DNA from: Oscillospiraceae bacterium
Lineage (GTDB): Bacteria; Bacillota; Clostridia; Oscillospirales; Ruminococcaceae
Length of the DNA: 22,491 nt
Assembly: GCA_016296485.1 (NCBI GenBank)
Contig: JAEDJF010000016.1
Span: forward strand, 1-22,491
Reading direction: 5' to 3'
The number at the start of each line of letters is the position of its first letter. The stretch's first letter is position 1. This document shows, in pieces, positions 9,419 through 17,146 of this stretch. The position numbers and the translations under genes are program-made. Below the pieces are notes generated by a model, which searched no databases, was not told the DNA's origin, and worked only from the letters and a program-made list of their open reading frames with translations.

Positions 9419-9493
9419 TTTTTTTATACTAAAGCAAAATGGAAAAGTTTTTAGAACAATGAATTTTTTGATATCTGAAACAAGAAAATGGTA

Positions 9494-9522
9494 TTGATTT
9501 AAACATAGTTTTTTTATATAAT
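9494..9522 (+). promoter_or_regulatory. Promoter of the NifU-like/GGGtGRT operon
   Basis: TTGATT (9494-9499), a 17-base spacer and a consensus TATAAT (9517-9522) lie 59 bases before the start codon. The region 9420-9580 is AT-rich and shows no hairpin or recognisable riboswitch. Confidence 0.75.
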
Positions 9523-9581
9523 TAATGACATAAATAAGCCAAATTTTAAAAACAAAATTAAGATATGAGAGGGGCAAGAAA

Positions 9582-10274
9582 ATGAACTGTTCTAAGGACG
9601 TCGAAAGGATGTGCAAAGTAACAAAAGGTCCTTGCCACGGACCCGCTCCGATTCCGGAGGAGGGACGCTGGGTAAAGGCGTACGACATCAAGGATATCTC
9701 CGGTCTTTCTCACGGTATCGGAGCCTGCGCTCCGCAGCAGGGAGCCTGCAAGCTCACCCTTAACGTGAAAAACGGAATTATCGAGGAAGCTCTTGTTGAG
9801 ACCATCGGCTGCACCGGTATGACCCATTCCGCAGCGATGGCGGGCGAGATACTTCCCGGAAAGACCCTCCTTGAGGCGCTCAACACCGACCTTGTCTGCG
9901 ACGCCATCAACGTCGCAATGCGCGAGATTTTCCTCCAGCTCGTTTACGGAAGAAGCCAGACCGCTTTTTCCGAGGACGGACTTCCCATAGGCGCTGGGCT
10001 TGAGGACCTTGGAAAAGGGCTTCGCAGCTCCGTCGGCACCATCTATTCCACCGGCGTCAAGGGCGTTCGCTACCTTGACCTCACCGAGGGCTACATAAGC
10101 TCCATCGCCCTTGACGAGAACGACGAGACCATCGGCTACAAATTCGTCCGCCTCGGCAAGATGATGGAGGATATTCGTCACGGCGTTCCGGCGCAGGAAG
10201 CCCTTGAAAAGAACACGGGCACCTACGGACGCTACGAAAACGCTCCGAAATATATCGACCCCCGTGAAGAATAA
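9582..10274 (+). CDS. NifU-like Fe-S scaffold protein, partner of GGGtGRT protein
   Basis: This 230-residue protein has a NifU/IscU-like core. I-G-C-T-G-M-T-H-S-A-A-M-A-G followed by G-K-T-L-L-E-A-L (C77) corresponds to the G-C-G-S-A-I-A-S and G-K-T-L segment of IscU. L-V-C-D (C106) could supply a later cluster ligand, and C49 and C56 lie in A-C-A-P-Q-Q-G-A-C before it. Further cysteines (C3, C11, C18) sit in an N-terminal extension with K-G-P-C-H-G-P-A-P. A roughly 100-residue C-terminal region has no parallel in IscU. The family is annotated as an iron-sulfur scaffold, and its gene accompanies the GGGtGRT gene. GAGAGGGG precedes ATG 9582. Cluster binding is inferred from the cysteine pattern; the client is unknown. 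Confidence 0.82.
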   Translation: MNCSKDVERMCKVTKGPCHGPAPIPEEGRWVKAYDIKDISGLSHGIGACAPQQGACKLTLNVKNGIIEEALVETIGCTGMTHSAAMAGEILPGKTLLEALNTDLVCDAINVAMREIFLQLVYGRSQTAFSEDGLPIGAGLEDLGKGLRSSVGTIYSTGVKGVRYLDLTEGYISSIALDENDETIGYKFVRLGKMMEDIRHGVPAQEALEKNTGTYGRYENAPKYIDPREE

Positions 10275-10294
10275 GCGAAAGGAGGAAAACAGAA

Positions 10295-11293
10295 ATGGCA
10301 GAATTTGAAGGAAAAGAGAGAAGGCTTCCGAAAATCGAAGCCTGCCTTAATGAAAACGGAATGGCGTCCCTTGAGGAAGCCGCCGAAATTTGCAAAGCCG
10401 CCGGCGTTGACGTCGAAAAAATAGTGAAAGGCGTCCAGCCCATAGCTTTTGAAAACGCTGTTTGGGCATATACCCTCGGCGCCGCCATCGGTATTAAAAG
10501 AAAAGTTTCCTCCGCGGCGGAAGCGGCAAGATGCCTCGGCGAAGGGCTCCAGGCGTTTTGTATCCCCGGCTCCGTCGCCGAACAGAGAAAGGTCGGTCTC
10601 GGTCACGGAAACCTCGGCGCGATGCTTCTTTCCGAGGAGACGAAGTGCTTCGCTTTCCTCGCGGGTCACGAATCCTTCGCTGCGGCGGAGGGCGCCATCG
10701 GCATCGCCCGCAACGCCAACAAGGCGAGAAAAGAGCCCATAAGAGTTATCCTCAACGGTCTCGGCAAGGACGCGGCGTATATCATCTCCCGCGTCAACGG
10801 CTTCACCTACGTGGAGACGGATTTTGATTTCGAGAAAGACGAGCTGAAAGTCGTTCGTGAAGTGAAATTCTCCGACGGCGAGCGCGGAAATATCCGCTGC
10901 TACGGCGCCAACGACACCCGCGAGGGCGTTGCGATAATGCAGCACGAGGGCGTCGACATTTCCATCACCGGCAACTCCACCAACCCCACCCGTTTCCAGC
11001 ACCTCGTCGCAGGTACCTATAAAAAATGGTGCACCGAGAACGGCAGGAAATACTTCTCCGTTGCCTCCGGCGGCGGCACCGGCAGAACCCTCCACCCGGA
11101 CAACGTCGCCGCAGGTCCCGCTTCCTACGGTCTTACGGACTCCATGGGCAGAATGCACTCCGACGCCCAGTTCGCCGGCTCCAGCTCCGTTCCCGCTCAC
11201 GTGGAAATGATGGGCCTTATCGGCATGGGCAACAACCCCATGGTCGGCGCCACCGTCGCCGTCGCCGTGGCGGTTTACGAAGCCTGCAAATAA
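10295..11293 (+). CDS. GGGtGRT family protein
   Basis: This 332-residue protein carries the name-giving motif G-G-G-T-G-R-T at residues 259-265, followed by H-P-D-N-V-A-A-G-P and a long conserved C-terminal part with S-M-G-R-M-H-S-D-A-Q-F-A-G-S. The sequence also has glycine-rich stretches (G-L-G-H-G-N-L-G-A-M) and several cysteines. The family has no established function. It looks soluble, with no signal peptide or membrane helix. AAAGGAGG at 10278-10285 precedes the ATG; the gap to the upstream NifU-like gene is 20 bases and both are closed by one terminator, so they form a two-gene operon. The partnership suggests an Fe-S-linked enzyme or a receiver of clusters (inference). Confidence 0.85.
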   Translation: MAEFEGKERRLPKIEACLNENGMASLEEAAEICKAAGVDVEKIVKGVQPIAFENAVWAYTLGAAIGIKRKVSSAAEAARCLGEGLQAFCIPGSVAEQRKVGLGHGNLGAMLLSEETKCFAFLAGHESFAAAEGAIGIARNANKARKEPIRVILNGLGKDAAYIISRVNGFTYVETDFDFEKDELKVVREVKFSDGERGNIRCYGANDTREGVAIMQHEGVDISITGNSTNPTRFQHLVAGTYKKWCTENGRKYFSVASGGGTGRTLHPDNVAAGPASYGLTDSMGRMHSDAQFAGSSSVPAHVEMMGLIGMGNNPMVGATVAVAVAVYEACK

Positions 11294-11323
11294 ACCGGAT
11301 TTTTGAGCATGCTCAAAAAACAT

Positions 11324-11357
11324 ATGGGCACCTCCTTTTCGGATGTGCCCATTTTTT
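11324..11357 (+). terminator. Terminator of the NifU-like/GGGtGRT operon
   Basis: An 8-bp stem (11324-11331 with 11345-11352), extended by three inner pairs after one mismatch, is followed by a run of T. It lies just after a separate 20-bp palindrome at 11300-11319. Confidence 0.82.
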
Positions 11358-11403
11358 GCTGGATTTGTCCGTTTGACTTTATTAAAAATAAAGGAGAAAG
11401 TAA

Positions 11404-12756
11404 ATGAAAAAGCTTATTGCGGCGCTCCTTGCTTTGATTCTTGTTTCAAATCTGGCGCTTATCTATTTTGCCGTGGAAAATAACCGCCTTATGAAACAGA
11501 TGCTCGAAAACGGCGCTCCGGATTCCGGAAACGTTTCCGAAGAAATTCCGGTGAAACAGAATAGCACCGGAAACGTGACCGAGCTCGTTCATGTTTCCGA
11601 AGATAAATACCTTACGGAAACAAATGACTGGATCTTTGATTTCGCCATGAAAAATACCACCGAAAAGCCGCTTTTCATAAAGTACTTAAATATTATTGAC
11701 AACGGCGCCGAAGATTTTATCTGCGACGAAAACAACCATACCAATATTATTGAAGATATTTTGGGTCCCGAATTCAGAACGACGCCCGTTGCTCCCGGCG
11801 ATATTTTATATTGGAGAGACGGTCACCCCGGCGAATATCTTAATACAAGAACCTATCTCTTTGTTTTCACCGACTCTGAAGGCAATGAATATACCTTTAC
11901 CTATGACTATAACCTTATTATGGAGGTCGGCGGCAGCGCCGTGCCCGGCGTGGATTATTCCTCCGACAGCGGAAAAGACCTTGCGACGATTTTCTATGAC
12001 GCTTCTTTTTCCGAGGAGGTCTTTGACGGAGTTTTCTGGGTGCCGGCAAGAACCCTCGGCGAGAGCCGCTATACCAATGGGGAAATTTCAAATATGGTTT
12101 CAGAGGCTCCCGAAGTCAAACAGCAGAAAATTTCGACCCTCTATGAAGCGCTTCAGCTTTATCAGATAGGCGGATTTTGCGCTGCGGACGACAATATCCG
12201 CATTTCTGAAAACGGAATAGACTGGGAGCATCACAAACCGGGCTACTACGCCGTTTTGACCAACTGCGGCTGCTGCGCCACCGACTCCAACTGGCTCAAC
12301 TATATTCTCAAAGATGACTATGACGAAGTGGGCTTCATAGCCACTTCCCAGCGGGACGGCAGCGGTCATATATACAATTACATAAAGGACGGCGAGTGGT
12401 ACTATTTCATCGACCTCACTCATTACCGCACCGATTGGGTGGCGACGGCGCCGGAAAGCGGAAACCTCGACGAATATTACAGAAGCGACTTTATTCTCGG
12501 AAATATCCACCGCACGAAGTCCGTTGAAAAGTTTGTTTCCTACGTTCAGAACACTTTCGGCGACCCGCCGGGTCTTATGTTCAAATATACAGCCGAAAAC
12601 TGCCTTGCCGTTGACGGTCTTAAAAATCAAAGCGGCGTGACTATCGTCTATGAAAAGAATCCGGACGTCAGCGTTGAGATCATTTTTGACGACCCGAACG
12701 ACAGCCTTGATTTCCGGTTTGAGGAGCCGCCGAAAAAACGCCCGAACTGGGGCTGA
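11404..12756 (+). CDS. Membrane-anchored protein with transglutaminase-like domain
   Basis: This 450-residue protein has an N-terminal hydrophobic segment (residues 4-24) after two lysines and no lipobox, so it is probably a signal anchor with the rest outside the cell. Residues 60-190 look like a beta-rich, Ig-like region. The C-terminal half has the layout of a transglutaminase-like cysteine protease core: N-C-G-C-C-A-T-D (C288, C290, C291), then G-H-I-Y-N-Y (H322), then W-Y-Y-F-I-D-L-T (D337), a Cys-His-Asp order with the usual 15-residue His-Asp spacing. The substrate is unknown; cell-wall or surface-protein processing is possible. AAGGAG lies seven bases before ATG 11404. It is transcribed alone, ending at 12836. 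The domain call is by motif and needs a profile search. Confidence 0.62.
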   Translation: MKKLIAALLALILVSNLALIYFAVENNRLMKQMLENGAPDSGNVSEEIPVKQNSTGNVTELVHVSEDKYLTETNDWIFDFAMKNTTEKPLFIKYLNIIDNGAEDFICDENNHTNIIEDILGPEFRTTPVAPGDILYWRDGHPGEYLNTRTYLFVFTDSEGNEYTFTYDYNLIMEVGGSAVPGVDYSSDSGKDLATIFYDASFSEEVFDGVFWVPARTLGESRYTNGEISNMVSEAPEVKQQKISTLYEALQLYQIGGFCAADDNIRISENGIDWEHHKPGYYAVLTNCGCCATDSNWLNYILKDDYDEVGFIATSQRDGSGHIYNYIKDGEWYYFIDLTHYRTDWVATAPESGNLDEYYRSDFILGNIHRTKSVEKFVSYVQNTFGDPPGLMFKYTAENCLAVDGLKNQSGVTIVYEKNPDVSVEIIFDDPNDSLDFRFEEPPKKRPNWG

Positions 12757-12798
12757 AATTTTACAGGCAGATAAAAACTGAAAAGCTTTGTATAAAAG

Positions 12799-12836
12799 TC
12801 AATCCTCGTTCCGAAAAGGAGCGGGGATTGATTTTT
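12799..12836 (+). terminator. Terminator between convergent genes (transglutaminase-like and XRE)
   Basis: A 14-bp stem with two G-U pairs (12799-12812 with 12818-12831, GAAAA loop) is followed by five T on plus. A run of four A upstream gives a shorter T tract on minus, so it may serve both genes. Confidence 0.85.
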
Positions 12837-12850
12837 AGATGTATTACCAT

Positions 12851-13276
12851 TTAAAACAGCGTTTCTTCGTCCTCGGCGAAGAGCTTATCGTTTATTTCAA
12901 AAAGATTAATGCCGTGGGCAAGCCCGTAAATTATTATCGCGTCCCGGCGGCTTGCGGAATAGAGCTGTGCGACGCCGCAGAGCTTCAGAAGTTCCTGGGT
13001 TTCATCTATTGACGCGCCGAGACCGTAGCAAAGACAGAGCAGGCGGTTGCGCGAAGGGTTGCGCTTGCCTGCAAAAATCTGGTGAAGATAGACTTCGCTT
13101 ATTCCGGACTGCTTTGCAAGAACGGATTTTGAGATGTTTTTGCTTTGTAAAATCCTGTTGAGTACTTCGGGTACGCTTTCATTGCTGAAATTTTCACGGT
13201 TATCAGACAGAAATTCGTCGAGGTTCGGGGAGTGCATAAGCTCCTGGCGCAGGTCGTCCGTGTTTTTCTGATTCAA
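12851..13276 (-). CDS. XRE family helix-turn-helix regulator divergent from the kinase
   Basis: This 141-residue protein has a central Cro/C1-type helix-turn-helix at about residues 38-95: L-N-R-I-L-Q-S-K-N-I-S-K-S-V-L-A-K-Q-S-G-I then V-Y-L-H-Q-I-F-A-G-K-R-N-P-S-R. The C-terminal part (R-R-D-A-I-I-I-Y-G-L and I-N-L-F-E-I-N-D-K-L) is not a known sensor domain. I chose the TTG at 13276 because AAAGGCGG lies seven bases upstream; an internal ATG at 13237 has an AGGAG only three bases away. I recall regulators of this shape beside receptor-like kinases in Clostridia. The two genes share a 104-bp intergenic region, so it may repress the kinase promoter or be a kinase target (inference). Confidence 0.8.
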   Translation of the reverse strand: MNQKNTDDLRQELMHSPNLDEFLSDNRENFSNESVPEVLNRILQSKNISKSVLAKQSGISEVYLHQIFAGKRNPSRNRLLCLCYGLGASIDETQELLKLCGVAQLYSASRRDAIIIYGLAHGINLFEINDKLFAEDEETLF

Positions 13277-13288
13277 AAGATCGCCGCC

Positions 13289-13317
13289 TTTACAAAATTT
13301 AAAAGCACAGCTATAAT
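13289..13317 (+). promoter_or_regulatory. Promoter of the Ser/Thr kinase gene
   Basis: TTTACA (13289-13294), an exact 17-base spacer and consensus TATAAT (13312-13317). Its -35 box overlaps the bases that encode the ribosome binding site of the divergent XRE gene (13284-13291). Confidence 0.75.
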
Positions 13318-13380
13318 ATAAAATATCTTACATTTTTCGACATGAAAAATCAATATGCTGACAGCATAGGGCGGAGCGGA

Positions 13381-16008
13381 ATGAACGGTTTTGGCAATAT
13401 TTCTGAAACGGTAAAAACGGAATACGACATTGTAAAGCTGCTTAAAAAAAGTGAAAGAAGCAGCGTTTTCGTCGTGCGCAGCAAAGCTTCCGGCGAGCGT
13501 TTTATTTTCCGTCAGTTTGAAGGTCCAAGCGACGCTTATAAAAAACTTTTGGACGTTTCCTGCCCTAATCTTCCGAAAATTATCGCTGTGGAGGAGGACG
13601 GAAAAACCACTTCGGTCCTTGAGGAATACGTCCGGGGCGATACGCTTTTTTATCTTTTAAAGGGCTCGCTGCTTTCGCCGGAGGAAGCGATAAACGTGAC
13701 TCTGCAGCTTTGCAGCGCCCTCGATACTCTGCATAAGCTCGGCATTGTGCACCGGGACGTGAAGCCTGAAAACGTAATTTTGTGCGGGGACAGGGCGGTG
13801 CTCATAGATTTCGACGCTTCGCGTATAGTTGACCCGGAAAAGAGCACCGACACGAGAATCCTCGGTACGACGGGCTACGCTTCGCCGGAGCAGTACGGCT
13901 TTTCACAGACGGACGCCCGGTCGGACATATACTCCCTCGGCGTCGTGCTCAACGTGATGCTCACGGGCGAGCACCCTTCGGTGAAGCTTGCAAAGGGCGT
14001 GCTCGGAAACGTTGTGCAAAAATGCACGATGATAACGCCGGAGAAGCGTTACGGCAGCGCAGGTGAAGTTGCAAAAGCGCTTAAACGGCAAAAAGCGAAG
14101 CCTGCAAGGCTCGCTGCGGCGGCGCTGATGCTCTGCGCCGCCCTTTTCGGGATATGCTTGATTTTTAATCCGAAAGATTTGAGCACGGCAAAAACAGGTC
14201 GGGAAGAATATTTTGAAATCAAGGACCTTTCCGCCCCAACCGGCGAAAGCGAAATTCTTCCGGAGGATTTTTACGATTATTGGGACAAAAGCGAAATAGT
14301 TTTTGAAAATATCTATTTTTCAATGCCCGGTGAGCTCGAAAAATACTTAACATATAAATTTTCCGGGGACGTGCTGATCTTTACTTTGGCTGACGTTCCG
14401 GACGGAGAATGGGAAAAAGCCTTCGCCGAGACTTCGGCAGAAGACGGCAAAATACATCCTTCAGTAATAATCGCTCCGCAGGAGGACGATGTGACCGCCT
14501 TGGCGTACCGCTGCGGAAACGGAAGAACTTACCGCGACGTAAAAAATCAATATAACAGCGAAGACGGTTTCGCGTATATGGATTATGACCCGAACGAGGA
14601 ATATGATTTTCAGCTTCCGGAAATCGCCCAAAAGACCACGGAAAACGGAGAAGAAAAGACAGAGCTTTTGGACTATGGCGTCCACTATGTGATGGCCTTT
14701 TGGAAAACCGCCTCCGGGGAAAAGATAAGCCGGGTGCTTCCGTACCGCTTTGCCTTTGCGGACGGAAACGGCGAGCCGGAAAAACAGGCTGACTATGACG
14801 GCTGGGAACCGACCGACAGTATAGAAGCGGAAAACCGGAGAGTCGGAACGGGAAAAAGTCCTCTCCTTCCGGAGGATTTTTACGATTACTGGGATAAGGA
14901 CGAACTTGTAGGCGCGGATAAAATACGGATTTCCGCTCCCGGAAACATAGAAAATTATCTTTCCTGCGAGTTTTCAAACGACGTTCTCAACATAACAATA
15001 GGCGAAATCCCCGACTCCGTGTGGGAGGAAGCAGCTTCCGAAATGGGACCGGGCGCAACGCAAATATTCGTTTATATTTCAATAAAGGCTCCGTCGGAAA
15101 ACGTCACCGGGGTGGCGTTTCATCAGGGAAACGGTCCCACCTTTAAGAACCTCAAAAATCAGCTCGCCGCCGGGACGGAGATAGACTTCGAGCCCTTTGA
15201 CCCGAAAACGGAAAAAATAGTGACGAACCGCCCTGTTGCGCAGATATTTGAGCAGGGCGGCGAAAAAATCGTGCTCCCGACGGATACGGACGGCATTTTC
15301 TATGCCGTGATGATATGGCAGGACTCAAATGGCAACAATATAAGCCGGATACTTCCCTATCGCTTCACCGTTCAGTGGAGCGGTATGGAAACGCCCGCTT
15401 CGGAGGAAAAGGACGGATACTGGATGGACTGTTTCTGGGAGCCGGTTACCGACCCCGAAAGAGCCGTCTTTGTAAGAGAAAATAACGGCAGGGGCTTTTC
15501 CGTCTCGGAGCTTGAGGAAAAAGGACTTTTGCTCGAGGTGTTTGAAAAGCCCGGCAGCGTAAGCGCAAGTTTCGGCAGAATCGCCGATATGGAGACTTTA
15601 GCCAATTTGGAAGCCTTCGTCGTTCCGCCGGACGCGAGGGCACGAAAGGAAGGCGAAAGCGTTTCGGAGTGGCTCAGCGCGGTCATCGCCGAAACCAAAT
15701 ACGTCGGCTTTAAAGGGACTTCCACTAATGTCGGGGAGTACGACGAGGCGCTTGCAAAAGAGCAGGATTCGATAATTTTGGCGAACGAGTTTTATCCCAT
15801 AAGCAAGATAAGCACGCATTCGATGAACCTTGTTCCGGCGCGGTACACTATGAACGGGGCGGAAAAGACCTGGTTCACAACGCCCGAAAGCAGTCCCTGC
15901 GTCCTTCTTATTGACTGGTACACCGCCGACCCCACAAAAGATCCCGCAGCAAAGCCTGCGGTGCGCGAGTATTTTTACGGCAGCTGCGAACAGAGAATAT
16001 TTTACTGA
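13381..16008 (+). CDS. Receptor-like Ser/Thr protein kinase with duplicated extracellular domain
   Basis: This 875-residue one-pass membrane kinase has the catalytic domain at about residues 12-240, with H-R-D-V-K-P-E-N (H124-R-D126), D-F-D-A-S-R at 143-148 in place of DFG, and G-T-T-G-Y-A-S-P-E-Q-Y-G. The usual VAIK lysine position appears to be Arg44 (F-I-F-R-Q-F). A transmembrane helix lies at 244-262. Outside are two copies of one domain, both opening L-P-E-D-F-Y-D-Y-W-D-K, 203 residues apart and each ending L-P-Y-R-F, then a unique domain of about 200 residues to the C-terminus. It has no PASTA repeats. I prefer ATG 13381 because AGGGCGGAG precedes it; an in-frame ATG at 13342 would add 13 residues but has no ribosome binding site. 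The signal sensed is unknown. Confidence 0.85.
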   Translation: MNGFGNISETVKTEYDIVKLLKKSERSSVFVVRSKASGERFIFRQFEGPSDAYKKLLDVSCPNLPKIIAVEEDGKTTSVLEEYVRGDTLFYLLKGSLLSPEEAINVTLQLCSALDTLHKLGIVHRDVKPENVILCGDRAVLIDFDASRIVDPEKSTDTRILGTTGYASPEQYGFSQTDARSDIYSLGVVLNVMLTGEHPSVKLAKGVLGNVVQKCTMITPEKRYGSAGEVAKALKRQKAKPARLAAAALMLCAALFGICLIFNPKDLSTAKTGREEYFEIKDLSAPTGESEILPEDFYDYWDKSEIVFENIYFSMPGELEKYLTYKFSGDVLIFTLADVPDGEWEKAFAETSAEDGKIHPSVIIAPQEDDVTALAYRCGNGRTYRDVKNQYNSEDGFAYMDYDPNEEYDFQLPEIAQKTTENGEEKTELLDYGVHYVMAFWKTASGEKISRVLPYRFAFADGNGEPEKQADYDGWEPTDSIEAENRRVGTGKSPLLPEDFYDYWDKDELVGADKIRISAPGNIENYLSCEFSNDVLNITIGEIPDSVWEEAASEMGPGATQIFVYISIKAPSENVTGVAFHQGNGPTFKNLKNQLAAGTEIDFEPFDPKTEKIVTNRPVAQIFEQGGEKIVLPTDTDGIFYAVMIWQDSNGNNISRILPYRFTVQWSGMETPASEEKDGYWMDCFWEPVTDPERAVFVRENNGRGFSVSELEEKGLLLEVFEKPGSVSASFGRIADMETLANLEAFVVPPDARARKEGESVSEWLSAVIAETKYVGFKGTSTNVGEYDEALAKEQDSIILANEFYPISKISTHSMNLVPARYTMNGAEKTWFTTPESSPCVLLIDWYTADPTKDPAAKPAVREYFYGSCEQRIFY

Positions 16009-16016
16009 TATGAATA

Positions 16017-16054
16017 AAAAAGCAGGGGCTTTTATTAAAAAGCCCCTGCTTTTT
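16017..16054 (+). terminator. Terminator of the kinase gene
   Basis: A 17-bp stem (16017-16033 with 16038-16054) with a four-base loop is flanked by A and T runs. It starts eight bases after the kinase stop codon. Confidence 0.92.
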
Positions 16055-16136
16055 ATCTTTACTATAATACTTGCAGCACAATTTATTCCGGTTGCGCCAT
16101 ATTTTCTCAAAACGCGCCCGAAAGGGGCGCAAACCC

Positions 16137-16165
16137 TTGATTTTTGATTTAAAAGGTGCTATATG
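16137..16165 (+). promoter_or_regulatory. Probable promoter of the surface-protein gene
   Basis: TTGATT (16137-16142), a 17-base spacer and TATATG (16160-16165) preceded by an extended -10 TGC. A 6-bp hairpin at 16114-16130 with a GAAAG loop lies just upstream and has no T tract. Confidence 0.45.
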
Positions 16166-16234
16166 TAATGTAGATAAATGTATTTATAATTAAAAACCGC
16201 TGCGCGGGAATCCGCCGAAAGGGAGGGGAAAGCT

Positions 16235-17020
16235 TTGGAGGACAATAAAAAGATAAAAAAAGTAATAATGCTGCTTGCCGTTCTTCTCGGTATAAGCGTT
16301 GTCGCCCTCGGCGGAGCGGTCCTCGGGCAGTACATAGACGCTTCAAAGCCCGTTATTGCCGAAGTCGGCGACGAAAACGACCCCTCCGAAAGCGAGCCGC
16401 CGCAAATTACGCCCAGCGACGACGAGGGCAATTTCGCCATTACAGGCGAGAACGCCGAAAGGACGAAGACCGCCCTTTACCGCGGACACAGCGAGGACAA
16501 AAAGACCTTTATAATCGACGATATGTCCCCCGGGGACAAAAAATACGAGGGCTACGAGCTCAAGGTGAATTACAGCGGAACCATCGTCGTGCGCTTTAAG
16601 GCAGACGTCACCGTTGACGAAAAAGTCGGGGGCGGAGCCGCCGACAAAAAGCTGGCGGACGTTTTGATGGTGCGGATAAATATCGAGGGAAATACCGTCT
16701 ATGAGGGCGCCCTCGGCAAGATGCCGAAGGAGATTACGCACACCTTAACCTCCAAGGAAAAAACCTCGGAGTGCGTCGATTACGATATTTACGCTTGGCT
16801 TCCCAGCGGAGCCGGAAGCGATTACAGCCACAGGCGCCTCGAGGCGGAGCTTTGCTGGTGGGTCGCCGAAAGCGAAGCCGGCGGCTCCTACTCCGGACAG
16901 CTTGAGGAAATCCCGGACACCGGCGCTCCGGCGCCAATCGGCGCCCTAGCCGCAATGGCGGCTGCGTCTCTCGCCGGAATCATAGCTTTCGGAAGCGGCA
17001 AAAAGCGCGCGCGGACTTAA
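16235..17020 (+). CDS. Sortase-anchored surface protein (IPDTG motif)
   Basis: This 261-residue exported protein has N-terminal lysines and a hydrophobic segment at about 8-31 as signal sequence, then an acidic proline/serine linker (about 44-65). One beta-rich domain follows (D-D-M-S-P-G-D-K-K, then Y-S-G-T-I-V-V-R-F-K-A-D-V, L-A-D-V-L-M-V-R-I). The C-terminal wall-sorting signal is I-P-D-T-G (226-230), a hydrophobic stretch and K-K-R-A-R-T. The P-G-D-x-x strand pattern is reminiscent of TasA/camelysin-like surface proteins. The start is TTG at 16235, seven bases after GGGAGGGG; there is no in-frame ATG nearby. No sortase gene is in the window. Covalent anchoring is inferred from the motif. 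Confidence 0.75.
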   Translation: MEDNKKIKKVIMLLAVLLGISVVALGGAVLGQYIDASKPVIAEVGDENDPSESEPPQITPSDDEGNFAITGENAERTKTALYRGHSEDKKTFIIDDMSPGDKKYEGYELKVNYSGTIVVRFKADVTVDEKVGGGAADKKLADVLMVRINIEGNTVYEGALGKMPKEITHTLTSKEKTSECVDYDIYAWLPSGAGSDYSHRRLEAELCWWVAESEAGGSYSGQLEEIPDTGAPAPIGALAAMAAASLAGIIAFGSGKKRART

Positions 17021-17146
17021 AAGCCGCGAAACACAGGCAAAACTGTGATTAAATAGATATTTTCTTAAACGAAAGGGGCTGTTCAGTAATGATGAAAAAC
17101 AAATTTTTAACGGCAAAAATCTATATCGAAATTTACGGAGGATTAT

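Noticed and set aside
10232..11323. Minus-strand 363-codon frame opposite the GGGtGRT gene
   Set aside because: Shadow of the real gene; glycine/valine/aspartate-rich composition is typical of reverse-frame GC-rich genes and there is no family match.
16010..16147. 45-codon ORF after the kinase gene, with basic N-terminus and a hydrophobic stretch resembling a small membrane protein
   Set aside because: It has no ribosome binding site, and its first codons are the arms of the kinase terminator hairpin, which explains the lysine-rich start. Kept only as a remote possibility.
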